A DNA stretch of 64,000 nucleotides from Candidatus Scalindua sp. (GTDB taxonomy: Bacteria; Planctomycetota; Brocadiia; Brocadiales; Scalinduaceae): positions 1 through 64,000 of the forward strand of contig JASMMK010000019.1 of the NCBI GenBank assembly GCA_030748215.1. The letters are read 5' to 3'. Under the pieces are notes generated by a model that was not told where the DNA came from, ran no database searches, and worked only from the letters and a program-made list of their open reading frames with translations. Position 1 is the stretch's first letter. Each line of letters opens with the position of its first letter. Position numbers and translations under genes: made by a program. Below are positions 16,870-26,774 of this stretch, piece by piece.

Positions 16870-18669
16870 TTACTCAGGGTAAGCATCAAAAGCTCTGTTC
16901 CACTTTGAAAGCACCTTATCCATTGACTCCTTGCCTTTGCTGCCGTCAAGGTCAAGCGGTCTGCCGCGTGCATCGATAACGAGACCAACTACGCCACCAG
17001 TGACCTCTTCTGTTATTTTCTGTCCTTTTCCTTCCCCCAGATCAAATTGCCTGGCCGGTGTTACCTCAACTTCTGCCTTTTCTCCTTCTCTCAACGCAAA
17101 AACCTTAATCTCTCCAAACAGAAGTGATTCTTCCTGTTTCTTTCCATCAGGATATGTAATCACACAGTCCAGGCATTGGGAACCATACTTTCCGGAATTT
17201 GTCAAAGAGATACACGGTCCAAGATAGATCAAACAATCTTTCTCAAATACCTCTGTTGCTGCTTTCTCATTTATCGTTGAGAGAACACCAAGATGCGGCA
17301 TCATAAATATACTGTCTACTGCTATCATGGTAACACCCTGGGGCTGAAAGGCGTCAATCATCATCATCATTGCCTGAGATCTTCTAGGTGCATGCGATAA
17401 AACACCTCCGCTGCCAACGATAAGATCAAGTCTATTCATCTCAATAAGTGTTTCCTTTTCTGCAGCCCGATCAAATGATTCTGATATATCCTTCTGCTTC
17501 TGAACTCCCTTAAGTCCAACAGCAAGTGCCTTATGCTGTACAAATGAGAGCCTCAACGCCTCTCTTGCTATGGCGTGTTCAAGTATCAGATCTTCAAGCA
17601 GTTGAGGGATGGTAGTGGGGCGAATCATCTTGTTCTTTATCCTGTTGCGAATATCAGCTTCTTCTATTTCAAAAGGGAGCCATTTCATAATGTTTTCAAT
17701 GCCGGTCTCCGCAATAACATTTGATATGCTGTAGCTCATCCCGAAGTTGGCACTCACAGTACGATTGAATACTCCATCAAAAACTGAGAATACATCGGTA
17801 GTTGCACCGCCTATATCAACTCCGACTACGTTGATATTATCTTTTCTGGCAGCTGTCTGTATTATCTCACCAACTGCGCCCGGAGTCGGCATTATTGGGA
17901 TGCCGGTCCACGCCATTAAATTCTTATATCCTGGAGCATGTGCCATTACGTGCTCTAAAAACAGATTTTGTATCTCCTGTCTTGCAGGGCCAAGATTCTC
18001 ACTCTCCAGCAAGGGCCTCAGGTTATCTGTTATTCTCAAAGCGGTTTTGGTCTTTAGAACATCACTAACCCTGCCTTGTGCTTCTTTATTACCGGCATAT
18101 ATAACGGGAAGTTGAAAAGTCATACCCAGTCGCGGCCTGGGATTAGCCGCACCTATAAACTCTGCCAGTTCGACGACATGTGATACTGTTCCGCCGTCAG
18201 TTCCACCTGACAGTAGTATCATATCCGGTCGCAGATCTCTTATTCTTTCTATCTTCTCATGAGGCAGGCGTTTGTCGTTAGATGCTATTACGTCCATGAC
18301 TATTGCACCCGCACCTAAAGCCGCCTTTTGTGCACTCTGTGCTGACATCGTCTTCACTGCGCCGGCAACCATCATTTGAAGGCCGCCACCGGCACTACTT
18401 GTAGATATGTATATATCAACACCTGTATCACCTTGTGCAGGCGTAATGACCTTTTCACCGTCCAGTATCTTTCTACCGGACAACTCTTCAAGCTCGGCAA
18501 AGGCATTGAGCACACCTCTTGTTACGTCTTCAAAGGGGGCTTCGACGGTTGTTGGCGCTTCACCCCGGAAAGTTTGTCTATATTCGGCACCTTTCTTTTC
18601 TATAAGTATCGCTTTAGTAGTAGTACTGCCGCAATCTGTGGCGACGATTACGTTAAGATTTTCGATCAT
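16870..18669 (-). CDS. GlmL/MutL-type ASKHA ATPase
   Basis: The start at 18669 (MIENLNVIVATDCGSTTTK) is preferred over an ATG seven codons earlier because the family begins at this strand. The 599-residue protein has the actin-like ATPase fold: phosphate 1 loop DCGSTTTKAILIE, a central GVDIGGATTDVFSVFDGVF near 285-303, and a late adenosine-type loop LIVGSGGVLSHAPR near 420. The family was named for a glutamate mutase accessory or reactivation protein. No mutS/mutE (glmS/glmE) genes occur here; instead it is surrounded by membrane proteins. The ATPase assignment is strong, but the glutamate mutase role is doubtful in this context. Confidence 0.8.
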   Translation of the reverse strand: MIENLNVIVATDCGSTTTKAILIEKKGAEYRQTFRGEAPTTVEAPFEDVTRGVLNAFAELEELSGRKILDGEKVITPAQGDTGVDIYISTSSAGGGLQMMVAGAVKTMSAQSAQKAALGAGAIVMDVIASNDKRLPHEKIERIRDLRPDMILLSGGTDGGTVSHVVELAEFIGAANPRPRLGMTFQLPVIYAGNKEAQGRVSDVLKTKTALRITDNLRPLLESENLGPARQEIQNLFLEHVMAHAPGYKNLMAWTGIPIMPTPGAVGEIIQTAARKDNINVVGVDIGGATTDVFSVFDGVFNRTVSANFGMSYSISNVIAETGIENIMKWLPFEIEEADIRNRIKNKMIRPTTIPQLLEDLILEHAIAREALRLSFVQHKALAVGLKGVQKQKDISESFDRAAEKETLIEMNRLDLIVGSGGVLSHAPRRSQAMMMMIDAFQPQGVTMIAVDSIFMMPHLGVLSTINEKAATEVFEKDCLIYLGPCISLTNSGKYGSQCLDCVITYPDGKKQEESLLFGEIKVFALREGEKAEVEVTPARQFDLGEGKGQKITEEVTGGVVGLVIDARGRPLDLDGSKGKESMDKVLSKWNRAFDAYPE

Positions 18670-18988
18670 TTTGCTTTGCCTTTTGTTCAATCTCTTTTAT
18701 AAGAAGATCTATGACTTCTCTTTTCTCCAGTATGGTAGCCAGTTTATCATACTCCTCTTTTGTGAAAAAACGTGAAATGATTGGTTTGAAAAAGACCATT
18801 GCCTGACTGCCAACAAAGTTTAACGGCCTGACAGATTCGAGGAACATAATAGCAGGCACGGACATATTTCTCCTCACTACAAAGTCTGCCAGCTTTCTGA
18901 TCAACTCAGTATCACAATCCTCAAGCCTGGCACCATCGGTTGCAAATGCATGTTTGAAACCGTCAATAATCTTTTTTATTTCAACCAT
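18653..18988 (-). CDS. Small helical protein preceding GlmL
   Basis: The start is taken at 18988 (MVEIKKIIDGFKHAF) because the ten residues before it come from a region without conserved character. The 111-residue protein is predicted all-helical and charged, with a more hydrophobic segment SVPAIMFLESVRPLNFVGSQ in the middle and a Lys/Glu-rich C-terminus (EKREVIDLLIKEIEQK). No signal, metal motif or named domain is seen. It overlaps the GlmL start by 17 bp, so the two are almost certainly co-translated, and it heads the cluster. Function unknown. Confidence 0.65.
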   Translation of the reverse strand: MVEIKKIIDGFKHAFATDGARLEDCDTELIRKLADFVVRRNMSVPAIMFLESVRPLNFVGSQAMVFFKPIISRFFTKEEYDKLATILEKREVIDLLIKEIEQKAKQNDRKS

Positions 18989-19231
18989 AGTCTGTAGCCT
19001 AAATAGTAACCTTAGCATATTGATACAAATTGGTCTATATCATAAAGCAGAAAACTATTGCCAGTAAAATCAGAACAATTCGCCATAAGCATTTTTTGCA
19101 CTTGACTTTATGTTGAAGTTTCAATAACCTACGAAGACTGAATTGCACATCAATCTGTAATCTGAAAAATCTAAAGAGTGTTTTCCGATGTTGTTGAACA
19201 TCAAAATCAATAGAGATATCAGAGGCATAAA

Positions 19232-21269
19232 ATGCAAATCAAAATCAACGAATTAACACTTGCCAGAGTTTTTGACCTGTCACAATCCATAAAAGAGAAG
19301 TGTAAAGACAAATCTAACCTTGAGCAGGTGGCTCAGAAACTTATGAAAACACTGTGTCAGACTATCGTTACTGATAGTGATAATAGTGCGATCATATTAA
19401 GCAGAATGTTTAAATCATGTTCGTATAGTGACTTGACTGAGGATATATAAGATTATATTCAGCAGAGAGAAGATGCAAGCACTATCACTCCTGAAAGCAA
19501 ATTCCTGACATTACTGGAAACCTGGGGAGAAACAAAGCCTTTTCCTTAAATGACAAAGATGTGCTTTATAAGTTTCCTATGCTCTCAGCCGTATTTAATC
19601 AGATCGGGTATAACTTACCAACAGAAACAGAACCTGATAAAAGCATTATAATTGACAATCAGGATAAAGAGTACGGGGTATTCTACGTCAAAGATGCAAC
19701 AGAAAATAAATTAGTCCCTAAGCAGGTTGAGTTTGTAGAACCTTATGGGATCAAGTCTGTAATTGGTTTTGGAGGACGTTATGGGAGCAATAATATTTAT
19801 GCCATTATTCTGTTTTTCAGAGTGAACATAAGCAAGCAAACTGCTGAGTTGTTTCCAAGCCTTAATCCTGCAATAAAGTTTTTGACACTGAGGCACGAAA
19901 TGATTGGAAGCATATTTAATAGTAATGAATTAATTGACAGCAAAATAGAGAGACCTTCTGCGGCTTTGAGAGAAACGTATGATAAGAATAATTTTCAAAA
20001 TATAGAATATGAAATCAGAACTGAAGAGGCTGTTGCAATGGCTAATGAGCTGAAGATGGCAAATATCTCCCTGACCAAAATGGCTGAGGAACTGAATAAA
20101 AAAAACATTGAGCTCATGGAGGAGATCTCTGTCCGCAAGCTGATGGAAGAGGCCCTTGTTCAGTCAGAAAAAATGAAATCTCTGGGTATTGTAACGGCTG
20201 GCATTTCACATGAGTTTAATAATCTTCTTGCGGTAATCATTGGCTGCGCAGAGCTGCATGATGGGAATTTTGATGACGATCAGGAATTGCAGAAAATTCT
20301 GAATACGATTATCAAGGCGGGTGACGATAGGTCTGCAATTGTGAAAAATATGCTTTTGTATGCTGAATCACATAAAAAAGATACGTCCGATTATCTCTCT
20401 TTTGATATAAGGTACGTACTTGGAGAGGCGATAGACTTTTCTAAACCCAGATGGAATACTATGGCTCAGGCCCAAGGTATAGATTATCAAATAGACAGAG
20501 AAGGTATGAGGGAAATACCTAAGTCGCTTTGCAGTCCAACAGAGTTGAGGGGGGTGTTACAAATATTATTAATAATGCTCTGGATGCCATGCCGGATGGT
20601 GGTCGTCTTACGTTTAGTACATCAAGTGATAAGGATACGATATTTATCAGTATCTCTGATACTGGTATAGGTATGTCTGAAGAAGTGAAGGAGAGGATCT
20701 TTGACCCGTTTTTTACAACGAGGAGGTCGCATGGGACCGGATTGGGAATGAGTGTCTCCTACGGTGTAATTAAGAGACATGGCGGTGAGATAGAGTTGGA
20801 GAGTGAAGAGGGAAAAGGTGCAACGTTTAACCTGAGGATCCCAATCAAAAAGGATGCAGTACAGAAAACCATACCACATGAACCTGCTCATAAGGGAGCG
20901 AGAAAAAGTATACACATTTTAGTAATAGATGATAATGAGGATGTACTAATGATTATGGACAATATCCTTGCCGACGCTGGTCATACCGTTAAGACTGTCG
21001 ATAACGGCATGGAAGCTATAGAACTTGCCGGAAAAGAAGATTTCGATCTTGTTTTGTGCGATCTTTTGATGCCGGAAGTACATGGATATGATGTAATAAA
21101 GGCATTTAATCAGTCAGGCAAGGCGCAGAATATAGGCATAATTACAGGCTGGGACGACGAGCTCAAACTCATTGATGATAAAAAGATCAAAGTAGACTTT
21201 ATTCTCAAAAAACCTTTCAAACAAGAAGAGCTGGAGAATTATATAAATAATTTAAAAATCAGGGATTGA
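19232..21269 (+). pseudogene. Hybrid sensor histidine kinase with stop and two frameshifts
   Basis: One ancestral gene is readable through three frames. The first (from 19232, MQIKINELTLARVFDLSQS) meets a TAA at 19448 but continues in frame (DYIQQREDAST). It shifts near 19538-19550, within the run CCTTTTCC, to the frame holding LNDKDVLYKFPML. A second shift at the G-run near 20549-20556 leads to the last frame (from about 20555). The pieces add up to an N-terminal sensory domain, a coiled coil, an H-box (GISHEFNN), N-box (NIINNALDAM), G-boxes (DTGIGM, GTGLGM) and a receiver (Asp in CDLLMP, Lys in KKPF). It is a clear paralogue of the kinase at 1501-3205. Confidence 0.85.
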
Positions 21270-23550
21270 ACACTATTCTGCTGCTGCCTATGTTGCCCTC
21301 ATAATCTAATGCGTTGATTACGATGGTATGCTCGTCAGAAGAGATATAGGGGATTGAAATAAGGAATGTCTCTTCTGTTGAATCAAAAATCTTGTCTTCG
21401 GGAAAAGCGGTCTGCCAGGCTCCTGAGTCTATAGAATATTGGATATCTGTTATATTACACATTCCATCCTTTGCTGTGCCGGAGACTGTTATGGTGTAAC
21501 CGGAACGGCTATGACTGTCTATTGCATCAGACTCAATAACCGTTTTAAGATCTAATACTACCGGTCTTGTATTGTCTATGAGAAAGCTGTCACTCTCTAT
21601 TTCTTCCTTCAGTGCAAATTCCAGTGGATTATCAAGTTCATCACACGCTATGACTTTTGCCTGATAGTATCCGTCAGGTATTCTATTTATGTTCCAATAG
21701 AATTCATTTACTTCTTTAACATTCCTTTTCAGGATCTTCCATTTGCTTTCATCAACACTCTTATATTCAAGATGAAATTCCAATCTGTCATTATTAGGAT
21801 CTTCAGCATCCCAGGATATCAATTTTCTTGAATCGTTCCGGGCAGATCTCTTGTTTTTTCGGCTGCTATCCAGGTATAGATCATCCGGTGAGTAAAGAGT
21901 AGTTTTCTGCATATTTGCAGCATTATTATTGCCTGTTTCATTAACGGCTAAATTTCTTGGAGTAGTAACATCAACCCTCCTTATCACCGGCGGTTGGTTT
22001 TGTGGTAAGTAAGCAATGTTGACGTTATCAAGAGAAGGTGTAATTCCTGCATTATCAGTCGTAAGAGTAGCGCGATATTGTATAAATCGAGCTGAAGGGC
22101 TTTTTATCTTTTCCCCGTTTGAATGGTATCCAATTTCCCAATCACTCCATGTATTATCCGGTTTTCTATTATTTCCTGACCTTGTGGAGAGTGTGATGTT
22201 TGTTTGTGATGGAGTTTTTCCTTTCCACGATATACATCCCCATGAAGAGACATATGTTGTATCGTGAACAACAGATTCATAGGTGCCTTCATGAGTGTAT
22301 GAGTTGGATAGCTGATACACATTTGCGTTATTACCGGTTGCCATGTAATTGATTCCGTCTTTGTATGAAAGAATATCCAAAACCTGAGATTCGTTGAAAT
22401 CATAAAGTAAGCTGGCCTCATAGTTGGTATCAATCTTAAACAGTGCTGCTTTATTCCCTGTACCAACAAGAATTTCATTGTTATCGTCAATTGTCATACA
22501 AAGCACAAAACCTTCTACAGCAAAAATCCTTCTTACTCTTCCATCTTTATCGATTCGGTATATGGTGTTCATTTCAGGAATCACGGGCACCTCTCTCATT
22601 CCGTTTTCAGCATAGCCATTATTCATGAGCGGTGGGTCAGCTGCTTCAATACCGTTTTCAGACAGAAAATCGTTAAGCCAGACATCGGTTGGTTCGCCAT
22701 GGAAGTTTTCCATGAGTAGCGGTAGCTGGGCATCAGGTTGCGCAGGTGGTGCGGGAGTGCGAAGTACCGGAGGTGTGCCGGATGAGGTCCCCGCATATAA
22801 AACACCATTTTTATCTATAGCCAGACAATGGATTTCATCTTCATCAGCATCATAAAGAACAGAAGCGTTTCCATTTGGCGTTATCTTGTAGATAAGGCCC
22901 TCCGGCTCACAGGATGCGTAAATACTACCATCATTATCAATAACAAGATCGAGTATATTTGAAGACGGAGAATCAAAATGGACAGAGGCAGTACCATTAT
23001 CTGAGATTTTATAGATAACTCCGTTATCGCCGGTAGCTGCATATATATTACCGCTTTTATCAGAAACCATGTCCCACACATAAGGAACAGGGAGTTCACA
23101 GAACATCTCTCCTTCACCTTTAGATGTGATACGGTAGATCCTGCCGTGAGGTAAAGTACCGGCGTAAATATTTCCTGTAGAATCTATAACAAGGGCTTGG
23201 ACGTGCAACTCAGGAGTTTTGAAATATTCTATGACATTTCCATCATGGCTTACCTTAAATATTGAACCCGGGTTGCCGGTACCAGCAAATAGTGAATCAG
23301 TACCGTCTGCCACCAGGCACCAGACATATGTAGCAGGTATCTCATTAATTTTACTTTTGTCGGGTGATAATGTAAATTTTCCAAGACTATTTACCGACAC
23401 ATTCTGCAACTTCCCTTTAGAAATGTCCACAGGGTCAATGTTCTCCCACATTTTAGTAGTAACCGCATAGGAGAATTGTGTATTCAATGTTAAGAAAGTA
23501 AAGGCCATCAAGATGATGACCAATCTGTAATTTCTATATAATTTTACCAT
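21259..23550 (-). CDS. Exported beta-propeller protein with C-terminal Ig-like region
   Basis: The 763-residue protein has a signal peptide (about 1-29). It is followed by repeated blades of about 40-45 residues built on the pattern 'GNIYAGT...GRIYRIT' (about 70-410), as in NHL- or two-component-regulator-type propellers. A low-complexity Pro-rich linker near 258-275 (TPPVLRTPAPPAQPDAQLP) interrupts the blades. The C-terminal third (about 440-760) is beta-rich, with an Ig/cadherin-like ending (VVLDLKTVIESD, then IQYSIDSGAW). No enzyme motif is visible. It follows the S55 peptidase gene in the same direction with a MITE-like element between. A surface or periplasmic binding role is inferred. 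Confidence 0.65.
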   Translation of the reverse strand: MVKLYRNYRLVIILMAFTFLTLNTQFSYAVTTKMWENIDPVDISKGKLQNVSVNSLGKFTLSPDKSKINEIPATYVWCLVADGTDSLFAGTGNPGSIFKVSHDGNVIEYFKTPELHVQALVIDSTGNIYAGTLPHGRIYRITSKGEGEMFCELPVPYVWDMVSDKSGNIYAATGDNGVIYKISDNGTASVHFDSPSSNILDLVIDNDGSIYASCEPEGLIYKITPNGNASVLYDADEDEIHCLAIDKNGVLYAGTSSGTPPVLRTPAPPAQPDAQLPLLMENFHGEPTDVWLNDFLSENGIEAADPPLMNNGYAENGMREVPVIPEMNTIYRIDKDGRVRRIFAVEGFVLCMTIDDNNEILVGTGNKAALFKIDTNYEASLLYDFNESQVLDILSYKDGINYMATGNNANVYQLSNSYTHEGTYESVVHDTTYVSSWGCISWKGKTPSQTNITLSTRSGNNRKPDNTWSDWEIGYHSNGEKIKSPSARFIQYRATLTTDNAGITPSLDNVNIAYLPQNQPPVIRRVDVTTPRNLAVNETGNNNAANMQKTTLYSPDDLYLDSSRKNKRSARNDSRKLISWDAEDPNNDRLEFHLEYKSVDESKWKILKRNVKEVNEFYWNINRIPDGYYQAKVIACDELDNPLEFALKEEIESDSFLIDNTRPVVLDLKTVIESDAIDSHSRSGYTITVSGTAKDGMCNITDIQYSIDSGAWQTAFPEDKIFDSTEETFLISIPYISSDEHTIVINALDYEGNIGSSRIVFNP

Positions 23551-23602
23551 TAATCAGTAGGGTGGGCAGTACCACCTAAATTGAAAATTTAAGTTATTTC
23601 TC

Positions 23603-23693
23603 AATAAGCAGAGGAAGACCACCCGTTAATCCCCTCCTTGCGAAGGAGGGGAAATGGGGAGGTCAAAATTTTGCAAGTCTTCCTCTACTTATT
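23603..23693 (+). repeat. MITE-like palindromic element, copy 2
   Basis: A 91-bp element with near-perfect terminal inverted repeats (AATAAGCAGAGGAAG at the left; AATAAGTAGAGGAAG inverted at the right) and a core hairpin CCCCTCCTTGCGAAGGAGGGG. Size, ends and core match the copy at 12629-12720 in opposite orientation. It carries no gene. Confidence 0.75.
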
Positions 23694-23707
23694 AAGAACA
23701 TATAATA

Positions 23708-25528
23708 TTAACTCTCATTATTTACAAATAAAGTAATAGTCTGTTTGCCATTGATAAGCCAATCAGTCGGAATTCGTTTAACCATCTCACTCTTCAGTGG
23801 GGTGACACCACTTTGATTTGACAGGGACATTATGCTTAAGAAAGAGTTTGGCAGTGATGGAAAATCCTCACCCATATATGTCAAGCCTTTTCTATTTAAT
23901 CTAATTTTGACGATTATGTTATTGTTTCGTTCTCCGTCTTCAAAGTAATCTATTAATTGTTCAAAGTTGGTTGGCGAATAATGCCCAGGAGCAGTTGTCA
24001 TTTCCAACATCTTACTAATCATAGCATCACAGACTATTACCTGTATACTGCTCCCTGGAGCAACATCTTCTGGTACCTTTATTTTCACCGGTATTGATGT
24101 AAATTCCTGCGTATACGGTTTTAATCTGATATCTATGAGTACTTCCTCTCCCGCAGAGACCCATTTATTACTAACCCTGACATTGTCAATAAATGCAATA
24201 TTATTCTGTTCTGAGATGTTGGCAACTAACTTAATAGATTCTATTTCAGCGGTTTTGAATTCATTATTGAGTAACATTGTTATTGGCTCAATAACGTTGT
24301 AAATTGGAAACCAGGATGGACCAGAATCGAAATATTCATTTTCTATCCTGACAGGCTCTTTCCTGCCGGCAATACCAACATCGAGCTTCAACGTCATTGA
24401 CTTGTCCCCAATAGTTTTTTCGGTAGCGAGTAGTGCATTCTCAATAGCCATTTGTACAAGAAGAGGCGTCAATATCCTGTCATGAACAATCTCAAAGTTG
24501 TACGTAACATTTAAAGATCCTCGTATTTCCGCCTGGCAGGGAATCATTTGTGTATACTCACCAATTCTTCCGGCAATAGCAGATCTCCTGTCCTGTGTGA
24601 TCCTTCCAATGATCTTACCGGGTGATGCCATTTTAGATGAGGTGTCTTGACTTGCAAGCACTGTATGAACCACTGCCGTTGCCATGGGCAAGTCTGTGTT
24701 TCCAATCTGAATTATCGGATGACCAAAAGCAAGAATGTCATTGCCGTCTCTGTATGTTAATGTTCCGATAGCAGAAGCGCTCAAATCTCCCCTGATTATT
24801 TCAACTGCAACGGCTGAACCGGGCATGAAGCTATTTAGATCTGCAGGTACTCCGTCTTCACCGCTGCTGCTGTGAAGAGAGAACCTTCCAATTTTACCGA
24901 ACAGAGGACTTATTCTTGACAGGCTTTGATGATCAAACCCTGAGACGACCAAAGGGGTTTGAATGGGTACAAGATCAAGTATAAATGGTTGTTGAGACTT
25001 GGTATTTTCAAATAATTCGTCTTCATGGAACAATCCATATGGTTCTAACCTGGCTACTAAATTTGGATCTTGTGAATTCAGCAACGTGCTCCATACATTG
25101 TCATTGCCTGTTGGGGCACTATTTCTGTTTCGCGAGTCAATTTCCAGTACGTCCATCATTGCCCTTATAGGGGTTACTCCCGCAATTGCATCTTTGGAAT
25201 AGCTCCATCCGTGTGATACTGCACCTACCAGCTTGTCATCTATATAAACCGGACTGCCACTCATACCGGCAATTATCCCGGTTCTTTCCAGGGGACCGCC
25301 AGCTATCTTTATGAGAATCATATCGTTTCCTGCTTCCCATTTCTTTAATACTCCCAACACCTCTACATCGAATGATTCAATCTGCTTTCCTGAAAACACA
25401 GTCCTTCCATGACCCTTCATTCCGGGCGTGATTTCGTCAGTATCCATCGTCTCCCATGCAAGGACTAAATGCGATGAAAACAGTAATACTGCACAACAGA
25501 AAATGACTATTTTTTTTGCGTTTATCAT
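23708..25528 (-). CDS. SpoIVB peptidase S55-domain protein
   Basis: The 606-residue protein has a signal peptide (about 1-24) and an S55-type serine peptidase domain in the first 300 residues. The candidate catalytic His is in GMKGHGRTVF (His40) and the candidate nucleophile is in GMSGSPVYIDD (Ser92), followed by LVGAVSHGW. SpoIVB is a sporulation protease of Firmicutes, but S55 domains without the PDZ part occur in non-sporulating bacteria with unknown roles. The C-terminal half is beta-rich and may bind partners. It lies upstream of the propeller gene on the same strand, and both are exported, so a joint envelope role is possible. Confidence 0.75.
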   Translation of the reverse strand: MINAKKIVIFCCAVLLFSSHLVLAWETMDTDEITPGMKGHGRTVFSGKQIESFDVEVLGVLKKWEAGNDMILIKIAGGPLERTGIIAGMSGSPVYIDDKLVGAVSHGWSYSKDAIAGVTPIRAMMDVLEIDSRNRNSAPTGNDNVWSTLLNSQDPNLVARLEPYGLFHEDELFENTKSQQPFILDLVPIQTPLVVSGFDHQSLSRISPLFGKIGRFSLHSSSGEDGVPADLNSFMPGSAVAVEIIRGDLSASAIGTLTYRDGNDILAFGHPIIQIGNTDLPMATAVVHTVLASQDTSSKMASPGKIIGRITQDRRSAIAGRIGEYTQMIPCQAEIRGSLNVTYNFEIVHDRILTPLLVQMAIENALLATEKTIGDKSMTLKLDVGIAGRKEPVRIENEYFDSGPSWFPIYNVIEPITMLLNNEFKTAEIESIKLVANISEQNNIAFIDNVRVSNKWVSAGEEVLIDIRLKPYTQEFTSIPVKIKVPEDVAPGSSIQVIVCDAMISKMLEMTTAPGHYSPTNFEQLIDYFEDGERNNNIIVKIRLNRKGLTYMGEDFPSLPNSFLSIMSLSNQSGVTPLKSEMVKRIPTDWLINGKQTITLFVNNES

Positions 25529-25703
25529 TATTTTTATCTTAATGAATTCACTTAAGAATCGATCTAAATCTATCAGCTTGCCATTTTCTTGTCAAGGTGA
25601 TATATTTTAGGGACTTTAAGAATAAATTTAATATTGAGCAATTTAAGAATTCAGGAATTATATACCGCACATTACAAAAACCTTATGTTGGAAAGTTGAT
25701 TTT

Positions 25704-26336
25704 ATGACGGCAAAAATACTCAATCTGAAGAATCCGGATACATACACGGATAATATTAAGATTGCTGCAGATGCACTGCTCTCCGGCAAGATAGTAGCAT
25801 TTCCCACAGAGACAGTATATGGGTTTGGAGTGCGTTCTGACAACAGTACTGCCATAGATAATTTGTACAGCGTTAAACAGAGATCAAAAGACAAAAAACT
25901 ATCTATCATGATAGCAAAGCATGAAGATGTGACAAAATATGTAAAGCAGATACCTTTAATTGCAGAGAAGCTGATCCGTGCATTCTGGCCCGGCCCTTTA
26001 ACTCTCATCCTGAACATTGACGATAAGAGTACAGTGGGCTTGAGGAATCCGGACAATCGTGTTATAAGAGACCTTATCAATGCGGTGGAGATACCGATTG
26101 CCTCTACGAGCGCAAACATTTCAGGCAAGGCTCCTGCGATTGATGCACAACAGGTAGTAACCAACTTTTCAGATAAGATTGATATTGTTCTTGATGGTGG
26201 ACCTGCAGAGGCAGGTAGTCCATCTACTATTGTAAAAATTTGTGACGATACTTTTGAAATTATTCGTCATGGTGTAATTGAAAAAGAAAGGCTTAACAGG
26301 TGTATAAATGAAGATTGCTTTAGCATCGGATCATAG
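25704..26336 (+). CDS. tsaC: Threonylcarbamoyl-AMP synthase (YrdC/Sua5 family)
   Basis: TsaC makes threonylcarbamoyl-AMP from threonine, bicarbonate and ATP for the t6A modification of ANN-decoding tRNAs. The 210-residue length fits the single-domain form. Motifs seen: GKIVAFPTETVYGFG near 30-44, KQRSKDKKLSIMIA near 60-73, RAFWPGPLTLIL near 94-105 and PIASTSANISG near 132-142. It overlaps the next gene, rpiB, by 29 bp, so the two form a coupled pair. Confidence 0.88.
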   Translation: MTAKILNLKNPDTYTDNIKIAADALLSGKIVAFPTETVYGFGVRSDNSTAIDNLYSVKQRSKDKKLSIMIAKHEDVTKYVKQIPLIAEKLIRAFWPGPLTLILNIDDKSTVGLRNPDNRVIRDLINAVEIPIASTSANISGKAPAIDAQQVVTNFSDKIDIVLDGGPAEAGSPSTIVKICDDTFEIIRHGVIEKERLNRCINEDCFSIGS

Positions 26337-26751
26337 AGGGTTTGACTTTAAGAATGTAGTTGCCAGACATCTTTCAGATATGGGTCATGAACCGGTTGAT
26401 TATGGCACTAAGAACGGGAACGACTCTGTTGACTATCCGGACTTCGGACTTAAGGCAGCAAAGGCAGTTTCAAGCGGTGAATGTGATCGCGCTATCCTGA
26501 TATGCGGGACAGGACTGGGAATGTCACTGATAGCAAACAAAGTTAATGGCGTGCGGGCAACTGTCTGCCATAATCCATTTACAGTAGAGATGAGTAGAAG
26601 GCACAATGATGCTAATGTGTTGTGCCTCGGTGTAGATGTGATAGATCATGATCTGCTGGAGGAAAAGTTAAAACTGTTTCTTGAAACAGAGTTTGAGGGC
26701 GGCAGACACGCAAGGCGGGTTGATAAGATTATGGACGCTGAAACGAGTTAG
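26308..26751 (+). CDS. rpiB: Ribose-5-phosphate isomerase B
   Basis: RpiB interconverts ribose 5-phosphate and ribulose 5-phosphate. The 147-residue protein shows the N-terminal IALASDHRGFDFK, the catalytic-type Cys in LICGTGLGMS, and the HNDANVLCLG segment near 98-107 that carries a phosphate-binding His. Length and motifs fit the LacAB/RpiB family. It is translationally coupled to tsaC. A galactose-6-phosphate isomerase role is unlikely without sugar-uptake neighbours. Confidence 0.88.
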   Translation: MKIALASDHRGFDFKNVVARHLSDMGHEPVDYGTKNGNDSVDYPDFGLKAAKAVSSGECDRAILICGTGLGMSLIANKVNGVRATVCHNPFTVEMSRRHNDANVLCLGVDVIDHDLLEEKLKLFLETEFEGGRHARRVDKIMDAETS

Positions 26752-26774
26752 TTAAACATAAAAAAGCAGATTGA

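Noticed and set aside
16870-18669. GlmL as proof of glutamate mutase
   Set aside because: No mutase S or E subunit or methylaspartase gene is nearby, and the neighbours are membrane proteins.
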